64,000 bases of DNA from positions 554,677,136 through 554,741,135 of the forward strand of contig NC_081413.1 of the NCBI RefSeq assembly GCF_030272615.1, read 5' to 3'. Below the pieces are notes generated by a model. The model worked only from the letters and a program-made list of their open reading frames with translations, searched no databases and had not been told where the DNA came from. This document shows positions 36,833 to 48,681 of the stretch, piece by piece. Each line of letters begins with the position of its first letter. Position 1 is the stretch's first letter. The translations under genes and the position numbers were made by a program. This DNA comes from Cryptomeria japonica. Lineage: Eukaryota > Streptophyta > Pinopsida > Cupressales > Cupressaceae.

Positions 36833-39067
36833 TTCAGGCCTGAGGCTTTCTTGTTCATTTAATTGGGAAATTCTACCTATAGCAGGTTTTCTATGCAATT
36901 TGGGTTGATTTGGACCTCATCATTGAATTCGACATGTGCAAAATAGTCAAGATTGACCTTTTGTTTGTCCATTTTTTATTCATGGAGCCAGATCTGTGAG
37001 GGTTTGAATATTCGGTAATTTTTTTGTGATCCGGGGGCACCTATTTTCGGAGCAATTTGGGCAAAAAAGGACCCCACGATTGGCTTCAGGAGGCCGATTC
37101 CACAAATTTTGATATATAATTCAACTATTTTCGGTGATAGAGGCACCTGGGGCTCATTCTTCCTCCTTGGTTGTACGACCGCTTGTGCACGCACTTTGAA
37201 AAAAAATCGTATTTTTTTATTTTTCTCTTTTTGTTTTTTTATTTTTTCCAAAAAATATTTTAAAAAAAAATCAAAAAAGCCAAATTATAAAAAAAAATTT
37301 GAAAAAGGTTTTTCTTAAAATGTGAAGGGGGGCATACCCCTTGTTGCAGTCCTTACGAATTGTAGCAATAGTCTCGATATTTTTTGTTGGGCCCCCACCC
37401 CCGCCTTTCACCAAGCCATCAGGTCGGTGGCCCCTTCCGGCCAACGACCCCTTTACCGGTCATCGTCACCCCTTTCTGGCCGCTTGCATGCTTTCCGACA
37501 CTAGTGGCAATTTATTGGTAGTCAGCAGACGTTTCCGACCCCATCACCCTTTTCCAGTGCTGTTAGACATTTTTTCGGCAGTTGTTTTTTCTGGTAGGTA
37601 GAATTTTTTTCAGCTAGGGGAATATTCCCAAAATATTTTGATGATGTCAACATGACATCATGCTGATGTCAAGGGTATAGTCAGCTTGCATGGCCCCTGT
37701 GACCCTCTTTGTGCCCTGAAAGAGGGTTTTTTTTCTTTTGGCCATAGCTTGGGCATATGATATCATTTTTTGGCAAACGAGATATCATCGAAAAGTTGGT
37801 TTCGTCTACTTTCCAAATATGTGGGTTTCATCACATATTTTTCTATTGGTGCATTCTATAACCATTTAAAGTTAGAGGTGTTGTTTTTAGTCTCTAGATC
37901 ATAACTTTTCGCCAATATCTCCATTTTTTGCGATTCTAGGGGTGTTGGGATAGTGTTTCAGAGCTTTTCACAACCATCCATGCACTATTTCCAGATTTTA
38001 CTCCATGTACATTTTATTCAATTTTTTGGGTTTTCACACTCTGGTAATTACTTGGACATATGAGCTCGTGGAAACTTCTCGTTTGTGTGGAATGACTCAT
38101 TTTTGGTTGTTCTTCATGTATTTCCAGTCTTATATCTTTTTTTGAGCTTTCATTATAAGCACTTATTATTTTATAAATGCACAAAGGTGCCACTATGATA
38201 TAAAGTGTCATGGGGGTTTGATGTTTGCCTTTGTTTTGCCTTCATACCTTTCTCATGCATGTGTGCCTTGGTTTGCACACCCTTTGTATTTGCTTGTACT
38301 TTCATGTTTGCACAGTCAGATGTTCTTGGTTCTTCTTCATGCACTACATTATGGCTTTTAAATTCAGTGTACCTATCATACCTCTCCCTTGTCAGCATTA
38401 TGGGGGGATTTCTACTATTGGTGCTAATGCTTCCTTGGTTTCACATTGGAGTGAGCTATGTATTCAATATTTTTTTCTATGTACTAGTTGGATGGAGCAG
38501 CTGGTTACCCATGCATTTGAGTGAGATGAAATACTTACCATATGGACACTCTTGCATTCCTATTTTTGGAGGCGACCTTGTATTTTTCACTTGATCAGTT
38601 CTTCAGGCTATTGGTACTTGTGCCATCTATATCTTCGAGTTCCGAATGAATTGCATGTGTTTGCCATCTGGTTCGGATTCGAGTAGTGTCATTGAGGGTA
38701 CTCATGCATATTCATGTCTTCTTGATCCTAATCATCTTTTGTTTCAGAGGAGGTTCTTATTTCAGCGTCATAACAGTCATTCTACGATAATGTTTGCAGC
38801 TTCTTCATGCTTCAGTGATTCTTCATGCTCATCTTTTGTTCCTATCTTTTGGAACATTCTTGTTTGGAGGCTTTTTAGCCCTTCACTTGTGTTTCTCTTC
38901 TTGGAGAGGAGTTTTGTTCCCACGGGGTTTTCCCCTTTTCTCCACTTTACAGAGATTTGATTGTACTTGGGTACCTCATCAGGTTTTGTTGTCGGAACCC
39001 ATTATTTGCTTTCATGCATCTAGTCCTTAGTTTTTTAGCTTCTCCCTAACTTCATCTTAAGGGGGGG

Positions 39068-39423
39068 TGTTGGAGTAATAAGGTTCTTTACTTAATTAAT
39101 TAAATCATATTGATTTATTAATTAAGTCGCATTTTACTTTATTTTCACTTAAGCTAAATTTACGAAGCAAACTTAGGCCTATTAATAATTAATTCTTTAT
39201 TAATTATTAATTGCTTTTAGGGTTTATGTTTTAGGTTTTGATCTCCTTTTATAAGGATTGATCTCTTTGTAATTAAAACACTGATTATTATTATTGCATA
39301 TTTTTCTACTCTAGGTTTTCAAAGCAACCTTTGTGTTTTGTGTGAATCTTCCATTGTTGTGACAGGTTATTTGCATATATGTGCTCATCGGGTTTTGTGA
39401 GGTTGTATTTCACATCTTTAACA
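39068..39423 (+). repeat. 3' LTR of the 36.5-kb element
   Basis: 356 bp that aligns with 36466-36820 over its full length with roughly 20 differences by eye. It is preceded by the G-rich polypurine tract. Confidence 0.85.
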
Positions 39424-39697
39424 TGAGAATGTTAGGAATAAGGTATCTCAACCTTTGATTTCTTAGCATTGATTATTTAATTATTAATGTAATATTGTTT
39501 ATAATTTTCCCATGAAACTAATTTTATGTGCATCCAATGATGCCATTTGTGGGAGTGACACTTTGAGTTGTCATTTTACATGTGAAGTGGCATGGGTGAC
39601 ATGGTTTCTATATTTTAGGAGATGGGAATCATACTTTGTATGAGTTGATTGAAGTCAATATTGATAGTTAACTCATGAAAAGCTATTAAAGAGGAGT

Positions 39698-40106
39698 TGT
39701 TGGAAATTGCTAAAATAGGTGGAGTTTTGCATGTATGTTCTTTTCATGCAAAGCTTGAGTATGCATGCTTGCATGTGCCTTTCATGTTAAGTGGATTCCT
39801 TGAATGTTCTATTTACAATTAGTTAAGTTTATATTTCATGTGTAGGATAAGATAGGCATCTGTCTTGCATACATGTAGTGAAGAGGATGATAACACATGT
39901 GGTCTTTTTGGGTGTCTATCATGTAGCTCTATAAATATGGATTTTTTTTAATGAGTTGAGAGAGGATAAATCATTAATGGCAAGGTTATGCTGTCAGATT
40001 TCCTTAAAAAATGAGCAAGACGTAAATCTCCATGTTAAGGCATTAAGCCTACAAGTATATTGTATCGATTTCTATTATAGATTAATACATTGGTTCAATG
40101 CTTTCA
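39698..40106 (+). mobile_element. Probable solo LTR (409 bp)
   Basis: Runs from TGTTGGAAATTGC to ...CAATGCTTTCA. It holds a TATA box (CTATAAATATGG at about 39930) and a downstream R/U5-like part with GATTAATACATTGG. The flanks GGAGT and GGTGT form an imperfect 5-bp duplication. No primer site adjoins it. Confidence 0.45.
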
Positions 40107-41109
40107 GGTGTGGCTTTTTTTACTCATAAAGGTTTTGCTAGTTATATTGGTGTTTCTTCTATTCTTCTTTTTTAATATTTGTAAGTGTTGATTTACACAT
40201 CATTATGCTACAAAAATTTACTTAGATCTATAAGCTACACAATCTTCCCTCTAAGAGTCAATGTGATGGAAAATCAATTCTTTTTTTTTCTTTAAAAGCT
40301 TGGAAACAACATAAAAATAATTTTAAATATATATAATAATTAAATGTATCTAATAAAAATAAAGTTATCCTCTAAAATTATAAACAATTCCCTTCAAAAG
40401 ATCTTAAATTAAAAAAATGTGGTTGCTTGTATAAAACTATAAACGAGGCCCAAAAATTTAAATCAAACTCTAAATCTATGTTAACTTACATTGTGTGAAT
40501 AACTATTTAATTCAATTTTATTATAACTTTGAACAGTCACTACTCAAACTACAGAATCAAATAATATAATAGCTAAAGTGGAGGAAAACAAAGTACTCAT
40601 TGCTTATTATTGTATTAAAGGATTAAATAAGAACCTGGATCGATAAGGATGTAGATTTGATTTAAAATTATAAGAGAATAAGAATTCCATAGATTTAATA
40701 ATGTAATGTTTGGAAATAGGATTCACAATTTTATGCATGGAATCTAGGAATGAAACCTACTTCCAAGAATTACATTTAAGAAGGATAAATTCAATTTTCT
40801 CAATCATAAATCTGATTGAAAAGGATTGAGCAGAAGGTGAATTTAGTTCTCGTTGAATGATTTAAAATGAATAAATTAAATGCAATATCTCGGGTTAAAG
40901 GTGTAAAATTGACAATAATCAACATGCACAAACAATTTCATATCAAATATCAAGACATAAGGTACAAATCTAGAAATAGGAAGTAGAGAGGAATCTGTGT
41001 CTAAAATCAAGGCTTATAAATGTGGGCCAATGGTGCTTGGGTGCCACTATCTAGGAGTGTTGAATGCAAACAACAAATATATTTTGGGATCAAGATGTTG
41101 TTTTGAGTG
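40107..41109. other. AT-rich spacer, nothing recognised
   Basis: No gene or element end was recognised. It may include decayed upstream sequence of element X. Confidence 0.4.
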
Positions 41110-41968
41110 TTTGCATGGTCAGGTAAGGATATTGGTGTAAAGGATGAGTTTTCTCATGGTCTAGTTTATTTAAGCACTCTTTCCTCTCTTCAAGCTTTGA
41201 AACTTGCCACCCAAGCTTAGATTAAAGCAAGTGAAGATCTGTTGAAATATCAGTTTGAAGATAAAGAGGTCATCTCTCTTAAAACTAAGGTTTTGGAAAA
41301 GCTTTTACCCAGTTTCAGTCAAGATTCTGGTGCTTCTCCCTCCAAAAAGCTTGAGAATTTGTTAAATGTTGTTAACTTCAATTTTGTATCATTAGAAAAG
41401 GTTGGGGGTGAATCTATACAGAAAATGTTTAATGAGATGAGATTGCAAGAAAAGAAAAAAAGAATTAGAGAGAGATAAAGCAAACCTAAAGTCTGCAATG
41501 AAGAGTGTAGAAGATGCATTAGATGAAGGCTGGAAAATTTTCAAATTCATGTTTGTTTTTTCCCAATTTTACTGCAGACATTGATCGACAAATAAGAGAT
41601 CATGAGGATAAGCTAGCCAATATCGGTCATTCTTTTGCACCTCAATCCATCTTCCCAAGTTCCCTTGAAGCATAATTTTTTTATTATTTTGATAAAATAA
41701 AAGGCTTGAATCATGACAAGGAGAGAATGTTGAGTAGAGTAGAGGAACTGAGGAGCTTGATAATTCCCCGGATGGATACCTTGTTGGGAGCACAACAAGA
41801 TGCAATAAGTGCCTTAGGTAAACCGGTGCCATTTGATCTTCAAAGTGTTGAGATTCATGCATTTATGTACAATGCGCTAATAAATGTCTTTGATTGTTTC
41901 CTTAGAGGATGGAACAAGTATCTGAAATCCTTAAAGGTGACTTACTTTGATATCGTTAAGTTCATGTA
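41110..41968 (+). pseudogene. Element X, C-terminal part of second ORF (coiled coil)
   Basis: A broken reading frame of unknown family: LSSLQALKLATQA, TAG at 41218, IKASEDLLKYQFEDKEVISL, then a Lys/Glu-rich helix. After a frameshift near 41460 comes DKANLKSAMKSVEDALDEGW. A second part, after a TAA at about 41672, contains ERMLSRVEELRSLIIPRMDT and LLGAQQDAISALGKPVPFD. A polypurine tract and LTR follow 210 bp later, so it is the last ORF of an LTR element. It shows no reverse transcriptase, integrase or RNase H signature. Together with the ORF start at 58271 it may form the two ends of one ORF type, but this is inference. Confidence 0.5.
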
Positions 41969-42177
41969 ATCGAGTGCATTCATTCATTCTTTTGTATATA
42001 ATGTTTTGTGGAATCTCACCATTTTCCATTGATGTCAAAGGGGGAGAGAGCAAGCACTGAAAAATGGAGAAAGTAGTTCAGGGGGAGTCAGTCAAATTGA
42101 GTGTACATAATTTAGACTTTTGTTGTTTTGCAGATTTCAGGTACTTATCATTTTTCACCCATGTTTCCATTAATGCC

Positions 42178-42189
42178 AAAGGGGGAGAT
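42178..42189 (+). other. Polypurine tract of element X
   Basis: AAAGGGGGAGAT directly before the LTR start TGTTAGCC. A similar AAAGGGGGAGAG occurs at about 42038. Confidence 0.75.
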
Positions 42190-43340
42190 TGTTAGCCTTT
42201 GGTATTCCGGTAATGCTCTGGTGAAGATTGATGGTTCGTGATGCTTGTAGATTCTTAGGAGTTGTCATTGATGGAAACTCAGTCTACTGCTTTGATCCGA
42301 TATGGAATTTTGGTTAACTAGATGTTTTGGATATAGTATTTCTGGACTAAGACTGTCAGTGCAACTCAATATATAGTTTTATGATTTCTAGTGAAGCAGT
42401 TTTGATTTTTGTGATTGGTGATTAACTGGTTGGGTATATGAAGCAAATTATCATGACAATCTACCCTATAGTATTGATTCCTATGCCTATTTGAAGGTCC
42501 GATATCCAGTAGAATAGTAAAACAAAGTACTCTTTATTTTTTATGGTGTAACATGTGACCAAAATCTTTATGTTGATTCTGATGATTGGAAATGTGTTTG
42601 GAGTGATATGTGAGACCTATAGGAAGCGTATGCTCATGAATATTGGGTCTGGTATATGGTTAACAATAGATCTAAGCTAACTTGCAGCTACAAGTTTCAT
42701 TTATGTTAATTGGTGAAGGCGACCCGTGGGAGATTAATTTTGAGTGTTTAGATATAAAAGAGCATTTGGGTTAATGGATTAGGTGTCAGATATAATTTGT
42801 GTGGTGTTTTTGGAGCGATTGAGCATAGTTTCATGTGCACACTCTGACTTTTGTTGATCTGATAGAGAAAAACAAAGCAAAATAGAGTAGTTTATCATAA
42901 CAGTGCAGCAGATCATTTTATGCCTAACCAGAAATGATATTTGGCATAGTCACATTGTATTTTCCATCTCACCACTTATTTTAATTAGTTTGTAATCTTT
43001 TGTAAGGCAACGAACCTTCCTTTGAGGTTGTAGCCATTTTTTTGTAACTTAAGTAGTGAGCTTTAGGAAGTGTGCCTGAATGGAAGTGCATTCCCCTTAT
43101 GTAATATTGTTTTTCTACTGGCCATAGTGGAATAATATTGTGGGTTCAAATCCCACTGTGGTTTTTCCCATTTGGGTTTCCACGTAAAAATATTGGTGTT
43201 ATGGTTGCATGGTTACTTGTTTTATGTTTTTGCACTTTGATTTCTTTGTTGTTCATCTAGTGGTTAAATAATCAGATTGACAAATTCAAAATTTGCAAGA
43301 CACTGATTCACCCCCATCTCAGTGTTCATTGATTCAAACA
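42190..43340 (+). mobile_element. Element X LTR (1151 bp)
   Basis: TG...CA, from TGTTAGCCTTTGG to TTGATTCAAACA. It is preceded by a polypurine tract and followed, two bases later, by an exact primer site, so internal sequence lies on both sides of one LTR. It contains the GTGG...CCAC dyad (43158-43183) and the block that reads CTGAGATGGGGGTGAATCA on the minus strand (about 43303), both shared with the LTRs at 8.5, 44.8 and 51.0 kb. Confidence 0.8.
43140..43156 (+). other. tRNA T-arm-like hairpin in the X LTR
   Basis: GTGGG-TTCAAAT-CCCAC forms a perfect 5-bp stem with a 7-base loop. It includes GGTTCAAATCC, which fits the B-box consensus GGTTCRANTCC. No acceptor stem or anticodon arm is evident. 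Confidence 0.5.
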
Positions 43341-43342
43341 AT

Positions 43343-43354
43343 TGGTATCAGAGC
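43343..43354 (+). other. Primer-binding site of element X
   Basis: An exact TGGTATCAGAGC two bases after the LTR. Confidence 0.85.
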
Positions 43355-43400
43355 CTAGTTCCTCTGAGGAAGCCTAACCGCTTGAGGAAGGTTCGGGAGA

Positions 43401-44470
43401 TTGAATTATACGGATTTCGATTTGCAGAGACAACTTTGTGTGGCTCTTGAAGATCTTGATGCAACAAGAAATGAAATAAGTTCTTTTAAGAGAAAATTGA
43501 ATGCAGCTGAAGACTTCATTAACAATTTGAAAGATCAAGTGAACACTTCAAGAGACAAGAGGAAAGAGCTGATGGACAAACTGAAAGAAAAAAAAGAACA
43601 AAGCATGGAAAATTAGGACAATTCTGATGAATGTGAAAGGCTTGCTAGAGGGAATGTTGTATTGAAGAATGAAATACAATCCATAGTGATGAAGCTGACC
43701 AAGGAGATTGAAGACTAAAAGAAGAATGAAGAAAGTCTGACTCAATCATTGAAAGACATATTAGATGAATGTTTTAGGCTTACCTATGAGAATGATCAGT
43801 TGACACAATCAAGGAATGATCGTCAAGAACTTGTAAGACATATTGTTGGCTTAAGAGACCAACTTGCTACTGCATATGAATACATAGACAAATTTAATGC
43901 TATCTTAGCAAGGCTTGATAAAATGCTGGAAAGACAGAGACATGGTAAACATATGAGAGGACTTGGATATGAGAAAGGAGAATCCATCGGTTTTGGACAG
44001 GGCAATGCAAAGCCTAATAACAAGAATTCTCTAGTAAAACAACCTAATGCTTATAAATTCAATGGGAGATGTTTTACTTGCAATAAATTTGGTCATATGG
44101 AAAATCAATGTAGGAGTAAGATGAATAATGGAATGATGAATGTGAACAATGGTCCTACCTTTACTGGTCAATGTTTCATATGCAATAATTTTGGTCACAA
44201 GTCAAATATGTACAAAGAAGTAATAAATAATTTTCAGAATATGAGATGTTATGCTTGTGGGATGTTTGGACATATCTCTAACTAATGTAGGATGAGAGAA
44301 AATAAGATGAATTTCAGACCTATGCAAAAATATGTTGTTTTCTATGCATGCAATAAGCCTGGTCACATTGCAAAATACTCAGAAGCAAGAATAATGGTCT
44401 GGTAAACAAAGGCAAATCATATGAGAAAGGCAAAGAAAAAGTAGTTGAAATCAGAGATCAACATAAGAGA
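43401..44470 (+). pseudogene. Element X, Gag-like coiled-coil protein with four zinc knuckles
   Basis: A broken frame starting soon after the primer site. It has a coiled-coil N-terminal half (LQRQLCVALEDLDATRNEIS and similar), a linker, then four CCHC-type zinc knuckles, which bind nucleic acid in Gag proteins. Knuckle 1, CFTCNKFGHMENQC, is canonical. Knuckle 2, CFICNNFGHKSNMY, has lost its last Cys. Knuckle 3, CYACGMFGHISN, is cut by a TAA at 44283. Knuckle 4, YACNKPGHIAKY, is damaged by a 1-base shift. Further stops are TAG at 43613 and TAA at 43718. Most copia Gag proteins have one knuckle. The usual N-terminal UBN2-type Gag domain is missing, perhaps by deletion. Confidence 0.65.
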
Positions 44471-44803
44471 ATGTGGGTGAAGGAAGAAGATTCTAATGTG
44501 TAGAATGTCTCCACACCTAAATCTGGTGATGGAACCTCATCCACTAACTAGGGATTTTTGGCCTTAGGGGGAAATTTACATGAAGATTCATAGAACCCCC
44601 TCTTCGGTAACTTGTAATTGATTTTGGTAGGTTGCAGAAGGCTTAAATCATGTATGCAGATGTTATCAAGAAGACCTGATGGAGATTTGAGGCTCTGGTA
44701 AGCAATTTCATGAAAATTAAGGTAATTGGTTGAAGTATTTATTACAACATAGAATTAGGTTTTTAGAGGTTAAAAAGGGCATTTCAAAGGTTTATTTTTA
44801 ACA
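44471..44803 (+). mobile_element. Element X internal sequence, decayed
   Basis: It continues the Gag-like frame with several stops (for example TAG at about 44501 and 44549) and then becomes non-coding up to the insertion point of element A. Confidence 0.45.
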
Positions 44804-44808
44804 ATGTG

Positions 44809-46367
44809 TGTTAGTCCCAATCGATGCTGAGAGGGGAGGGGTGAATCAACACTTTGCCAGTTCTACAAAATTAAAATCTTCTAACTCAAGTCAACACTAA
44901 CTTAATATTCATCAATACAAACAGTTATTGCACAAGAAAATGCATGCATGAAAAGATACACAGTAACAACAAGATTTATCTTGTGGAAATCCAAATGGGA
45001 GAAAACCACGGTGTGAGTAGAAACTCACAAAATTTGCACTCTTCTGGAGTACGCCTGGTGAGGAGCCATCCCTATTAGGAGATTGCAAAGACACTATTAG
45101 GTGCCAACCGGTTAAGGGATTTTATTTAAGGCTTGTTAGTGCCTTTTACCCTATTAGAGGTAGCCTTGTTAAATCACTTAGGAACATCAATTAAGATGTC
45201 ACCCGGTTAAGGGATTTTACAAAGGGACCTGTTAAAGTCCACTCGGTTAAGGGATTTGAGTTGCAATGGTTAGAAAGCAATAGGGAGTTGATTTGATAGA
45301 ATAGCTATTGATAGCTTGATCAGATCACAATGAAAATCATACTCTATCTGCACCGGTTGTGTCTGTTCTGCACTACACCGGTTCTCTGCTTATACCCTTG
45401 GCTCTGCACTCTGTGAGTCCTCTGCTCATACCCTTGGCTCTGCACTCTACCGATCTATTTCACACACACTCTACTCTGCTAAATCATTTAGCACTTCCTC
45501 ACTCTTCACTCTGCACTTTGGATCATCACTCACTGGATCTGCTCTTTGCAAATTTTTTGATCAAGAATGTTTTGTATGAACTCAAAATACTTTATACACT
45601 TTTTGTCGTCACCTTCGGGTGTTTCCTTAATCAATGCAATCACAGATTTTTGTAGATTTCAAATTCAAATTCTCCCACTCTTTCTCTACGCGCCCTACTA
45701 CAATTCCACCAACTACTCATCCAAATTTGCCACTGCATCTCCCAAAAATAGCAACTTCTGGTTGAGTCCACTCTTTTAAAATATGAACCAGAAAATCCGT
45801 AAGTAATCATGGTCTAACTGCATGATAACTGAAGTTGACTTCACCAACCTTTAGTTTGACATTGATACAAACTCACCAACTCACCTTTTACCATCACAAT
45901 TGTGTAACCGATCATTGCTCCGAGATTTATGGCGACCACCTGTCTTCTTTCTGCTTCACCGGTCTACTAGTATACCACTACGCTCTTCATTACCAATTCA
46001 TCCTTTGATACCGGCCTGCAGTATTTCCATCAAGCCTCTTTTCTTGTTTGCCAATGAGGTTTCAGTTTGCATAGAGCCTCAAGCCTTGTTTCCTAAGTCA
46101 CCTTTTGTGACTTCATCATTATCAAAATGGCCAAATTGAAGATTTGATCTTAACACCGATCTTCTTGAATGACAGACCGGTTAGCTTAGTCTGTCTTCCC
46201 TTGAGCCTATTGAGCCTTGATCATCTGTCTCTGATGTTGTATGTTGTTTACAAGCCATTACCTCTGCTACTGAGATGCACCACTCCATTGGTCAATGTTG
46301 GTCATCAATGATAAATCTTACCTAATAAATCGGTTCACTGAATTAACTAGTTTTGCCAATGCCAACA
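44809..46367 (-). repeat. 3' LTR of element A (1559 bp)
   Basis: On the minus strand it starts TGTTGGCATTGGC after the polypurine tract and ends GGGACTAACA at the target duplication. It contains the GTGG...CCAC dyad (about 44985-45010) and repeats of the phrase CGGTTAAGGGATTT. The short open frames within it are not genes. Confidence 0.9.
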
Positions 46368-46368
46368 A

Positions 46369-46381
46369 TCTCCCCCTTTGG
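46369..46381 (-). other. Polypurine tract of element A
   Basis: On the minus strand CCAAAGGGGGAGA precedes the 3' LTR by one base. Plus-strand DNA synthesis would start here. Confidence 0.8.
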
Positions 46382-46773
46382 CATTGATGGCAACACTTCA
46401 GGATTTGTCTTATTAGTTTCTCCTGCATGTACTTTCTTCATTTGTTTCTTTATTTCTGTATCGGTCATTACTTCTACTATGAGTAATAAACATCTCCCCC
46501 TAACACTGGCAATACTCTGTTTCCAACAAACCATTCTAATCACTTTTGGCAACCCTCTACTTCAACAACTTTTGCTCAACACTAATTACCAATACTCAAT
46601 CACTATCTCAAACACTATAATGATATCTCTCCCTTTGACAACAATGCCAAATATATATTTCAGTACACTTACAAGATTGCTCCCCCTAACCAGAGTAGTC
46701 CACACTTATCAATCTAGTCTTAAAAAAATTTCATAAAGAAATCATACCAGATTGATGTAGAGCCCTTTTTCGC

Positions 46774-48630
46774 TTATTTTAATGTAGGTAGGGGTATCGC
46801 CCCTAGCTTACCTCTGAGGTATTCAAAGGTATCCTTCTGTAGTGGCTTAGTGAAGATATCAACCATATGTTCTTTTGTTGGTATATAATCCAACCTTACT
46901 TCCTTTTCTTGAACCTATTCCTTGAGGTAGTGATATTTGATAGCTATATGCTCTGTCTTGGAATGCATCACTAGATTCTTGGATATGTCGATAGCACTGG
47001 TGTTGTCACAGTGAATTACCATAGGTTCAGTCACCTTTTCTTGGATACCTTCCAATAATTGCTTGATCCATACTACCTGTGTACAGTTGATTGCAGCAGC
47101 CACATACTCTACCTCAGTTGTGGATTGAGAGATGCAGTTTTGTTTCTTTCTTGTCCATGACACAATGCTATCTCCAAGAAAGAATGCACCTCCACTGGTG
47201 CTCTTTCTGTCACCAATGTTCCTTGCCCAATTTGCATCGGTAAAGACATTTAGATTGAAATTACCCTTATGTGGATACCAGAGACCATACTCACCAGTCC
47301 CCTTAAGGTATCTAAATATTCTCTTGACTGCCACCAGGTGAGTCTCTTTTGGATTTGCAACAAATTTGGCAACTAAGCCAACAACTTGTGCTATATCCGG
47401 TCTACTATGTACTGCATATTGCAATTTATCGATCATGGATGGGTAAAGTGTCTCATTCACTTCATGAGCCTTGTCAATTTTGGAGAGCTTGAAACCTATA
47501 ACCATTGGAGTTCCAACAGGTTTGCAATCTTCCATTCCAAAAGTCTTCAATATTTCCCTTATGTACTTGGTCTGGCTAATGAATATACCATTCTTTAGCT
47601 GAGATACTTGCAGACCAATGAAGAATTTTATTTCACCGATCATGGACATTTCAAACTCTTGCTTCATTTGTTCAACAAATCCTCTTCTCATCTCATCATC
47701 TCCTCCAAAGATGATGTCATCTACAAAAAATTCTGCAATCAAATGTTTTCCTTCTACTTGAGTCTTTATATACAATTTACTGTTGTCACTGGTTCTCATG
47801 AATTCTATGCTTAATAGATATGAGTGTAACCTCTCATACCAAGCTCTTGGTGCTTGTTTTAGCCCATATAGAGCCTTCTTTAGCCTGCATACCATATCTA
47901 TTCCATCTTCTAATACAAACCCTTCTGGTTGCTCTATGTACACTTCTTCCTCTAAAACACCATTCAAGAATGCCGATTTGACATCCATTTGGTAAACTTT
48001 GAACTTCTTGTAAGCAGCATAAGCAAGCAAGATTTTGACCCCTTCCAACCTGGCCATCGGTGCAAAGGTTTCTCCACAATCAAAACCTTCTTCTTGAGCA
48101 TACCCTTTGTAGACTAACCTTGCTTTGTTTCTTACTACTTGACCAGTTTCATCCATTTTGTTTCTAAACACCCATTTGGTGCTTATCACATCTTTGTTCT
48201 CCGGTCTAGGCACTAGAGTCCAAGTAATATTTTTCTCAATTTGTTTCAGTTCCTCCTCCATGGCTTTGATCCAGTCTTCATCTTTTAGAGCCTCCTTTGC
48301 TGTTTTGGGCTCAATTTTGGAGAGCAAACATGCATTCTGTCTTGCTTTTCTTCTAGTCAATACTCCCGCATCTTTGTCAGCAATGATACTTTCAGCGGAG
48401 TGATTGTTTCTAACATACCTTGCTAGTACTGGTTCATTTTGTGGAGCTTCTTCTATCGCTTGTGTAGGTTCTACTTCACATGCTTCCTCATTTGCCACTA
48501 CAATAAGATTTTCTTCAACAGGTTCGACCGGTATAGTGTACTCAAATCCTTGATAATCCTCTGGTTCACTTTTGTTATCCTGTTCATTTTTCTCAGAGAA
48601 CTCATCTACTATGACTTTGGCACTCTCCAC
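46774..48630 (-). pseudogene. pol: Element A reverse transcriptase-RNase H
   Basis: A nearly intact 571-codon frame and its tail. The RVT_2 reverse transcriptase contains [20 protein letters not shown], the conserved [33 protein letters not shown] and the catalytic [11 protein letters not shown]. The RNase H part has [20 protein letters not shown] and [16 protein letters not shown], ending HYLKE. A TAG at 46915 precedes the normal tail (YIPTKEHMVDIFTKPLQKDT) and the true stop TAA at 46774. The first Asp of the RNase H D-A-D-W motif is kept, but the motif reads D-A-N-W. This is the best preserved pol in the window. Confidence 0.9.
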
Positions 48631-48681
48631 AATCTTACCGGTCCTTTTGTTCAGGCACCGGTATGCTTTACTCTTTGTGGA

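Larger units (their letters stand above)
36466..39423 (+). mobile_element. LTR element without recognisable pol (2.96 kb)
   Basis: Two 355/356-bp LTRs (36466-36820 and 39068-39423), both TGTTGGAGTAATAAGG...CTTTAACA and closely alike, bracket 2.25 kb. An exact primer site TGGTATCAGAGC follows the first (36821-36832) and a polypurine tract AAGGGGGGG (39059-39067) precedes the second. No Gag, protease, reverse transcriptase or integrase motif can be read in the interior, so it is probably a non-autonomous (LARD-like) element. The flanks are GGAGA and TGAGA, an imperfect 5-bp target duplication. Confidence 0.8.

Noticed and set aside
38205-38960. Several overlapping open frames with many hydrophobic residues
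   Set aside because: They overlap in different frames inside the non-coding interior of the 36.5-kb LTR element. T-rich DNA gives such frames by chance.
45359-46139. Open frames on + within the 3' LTR of element A
   Set aside because: Similar frames recur in the second LTR copy (57100-57585) and reflect LTR sequence, not genes.
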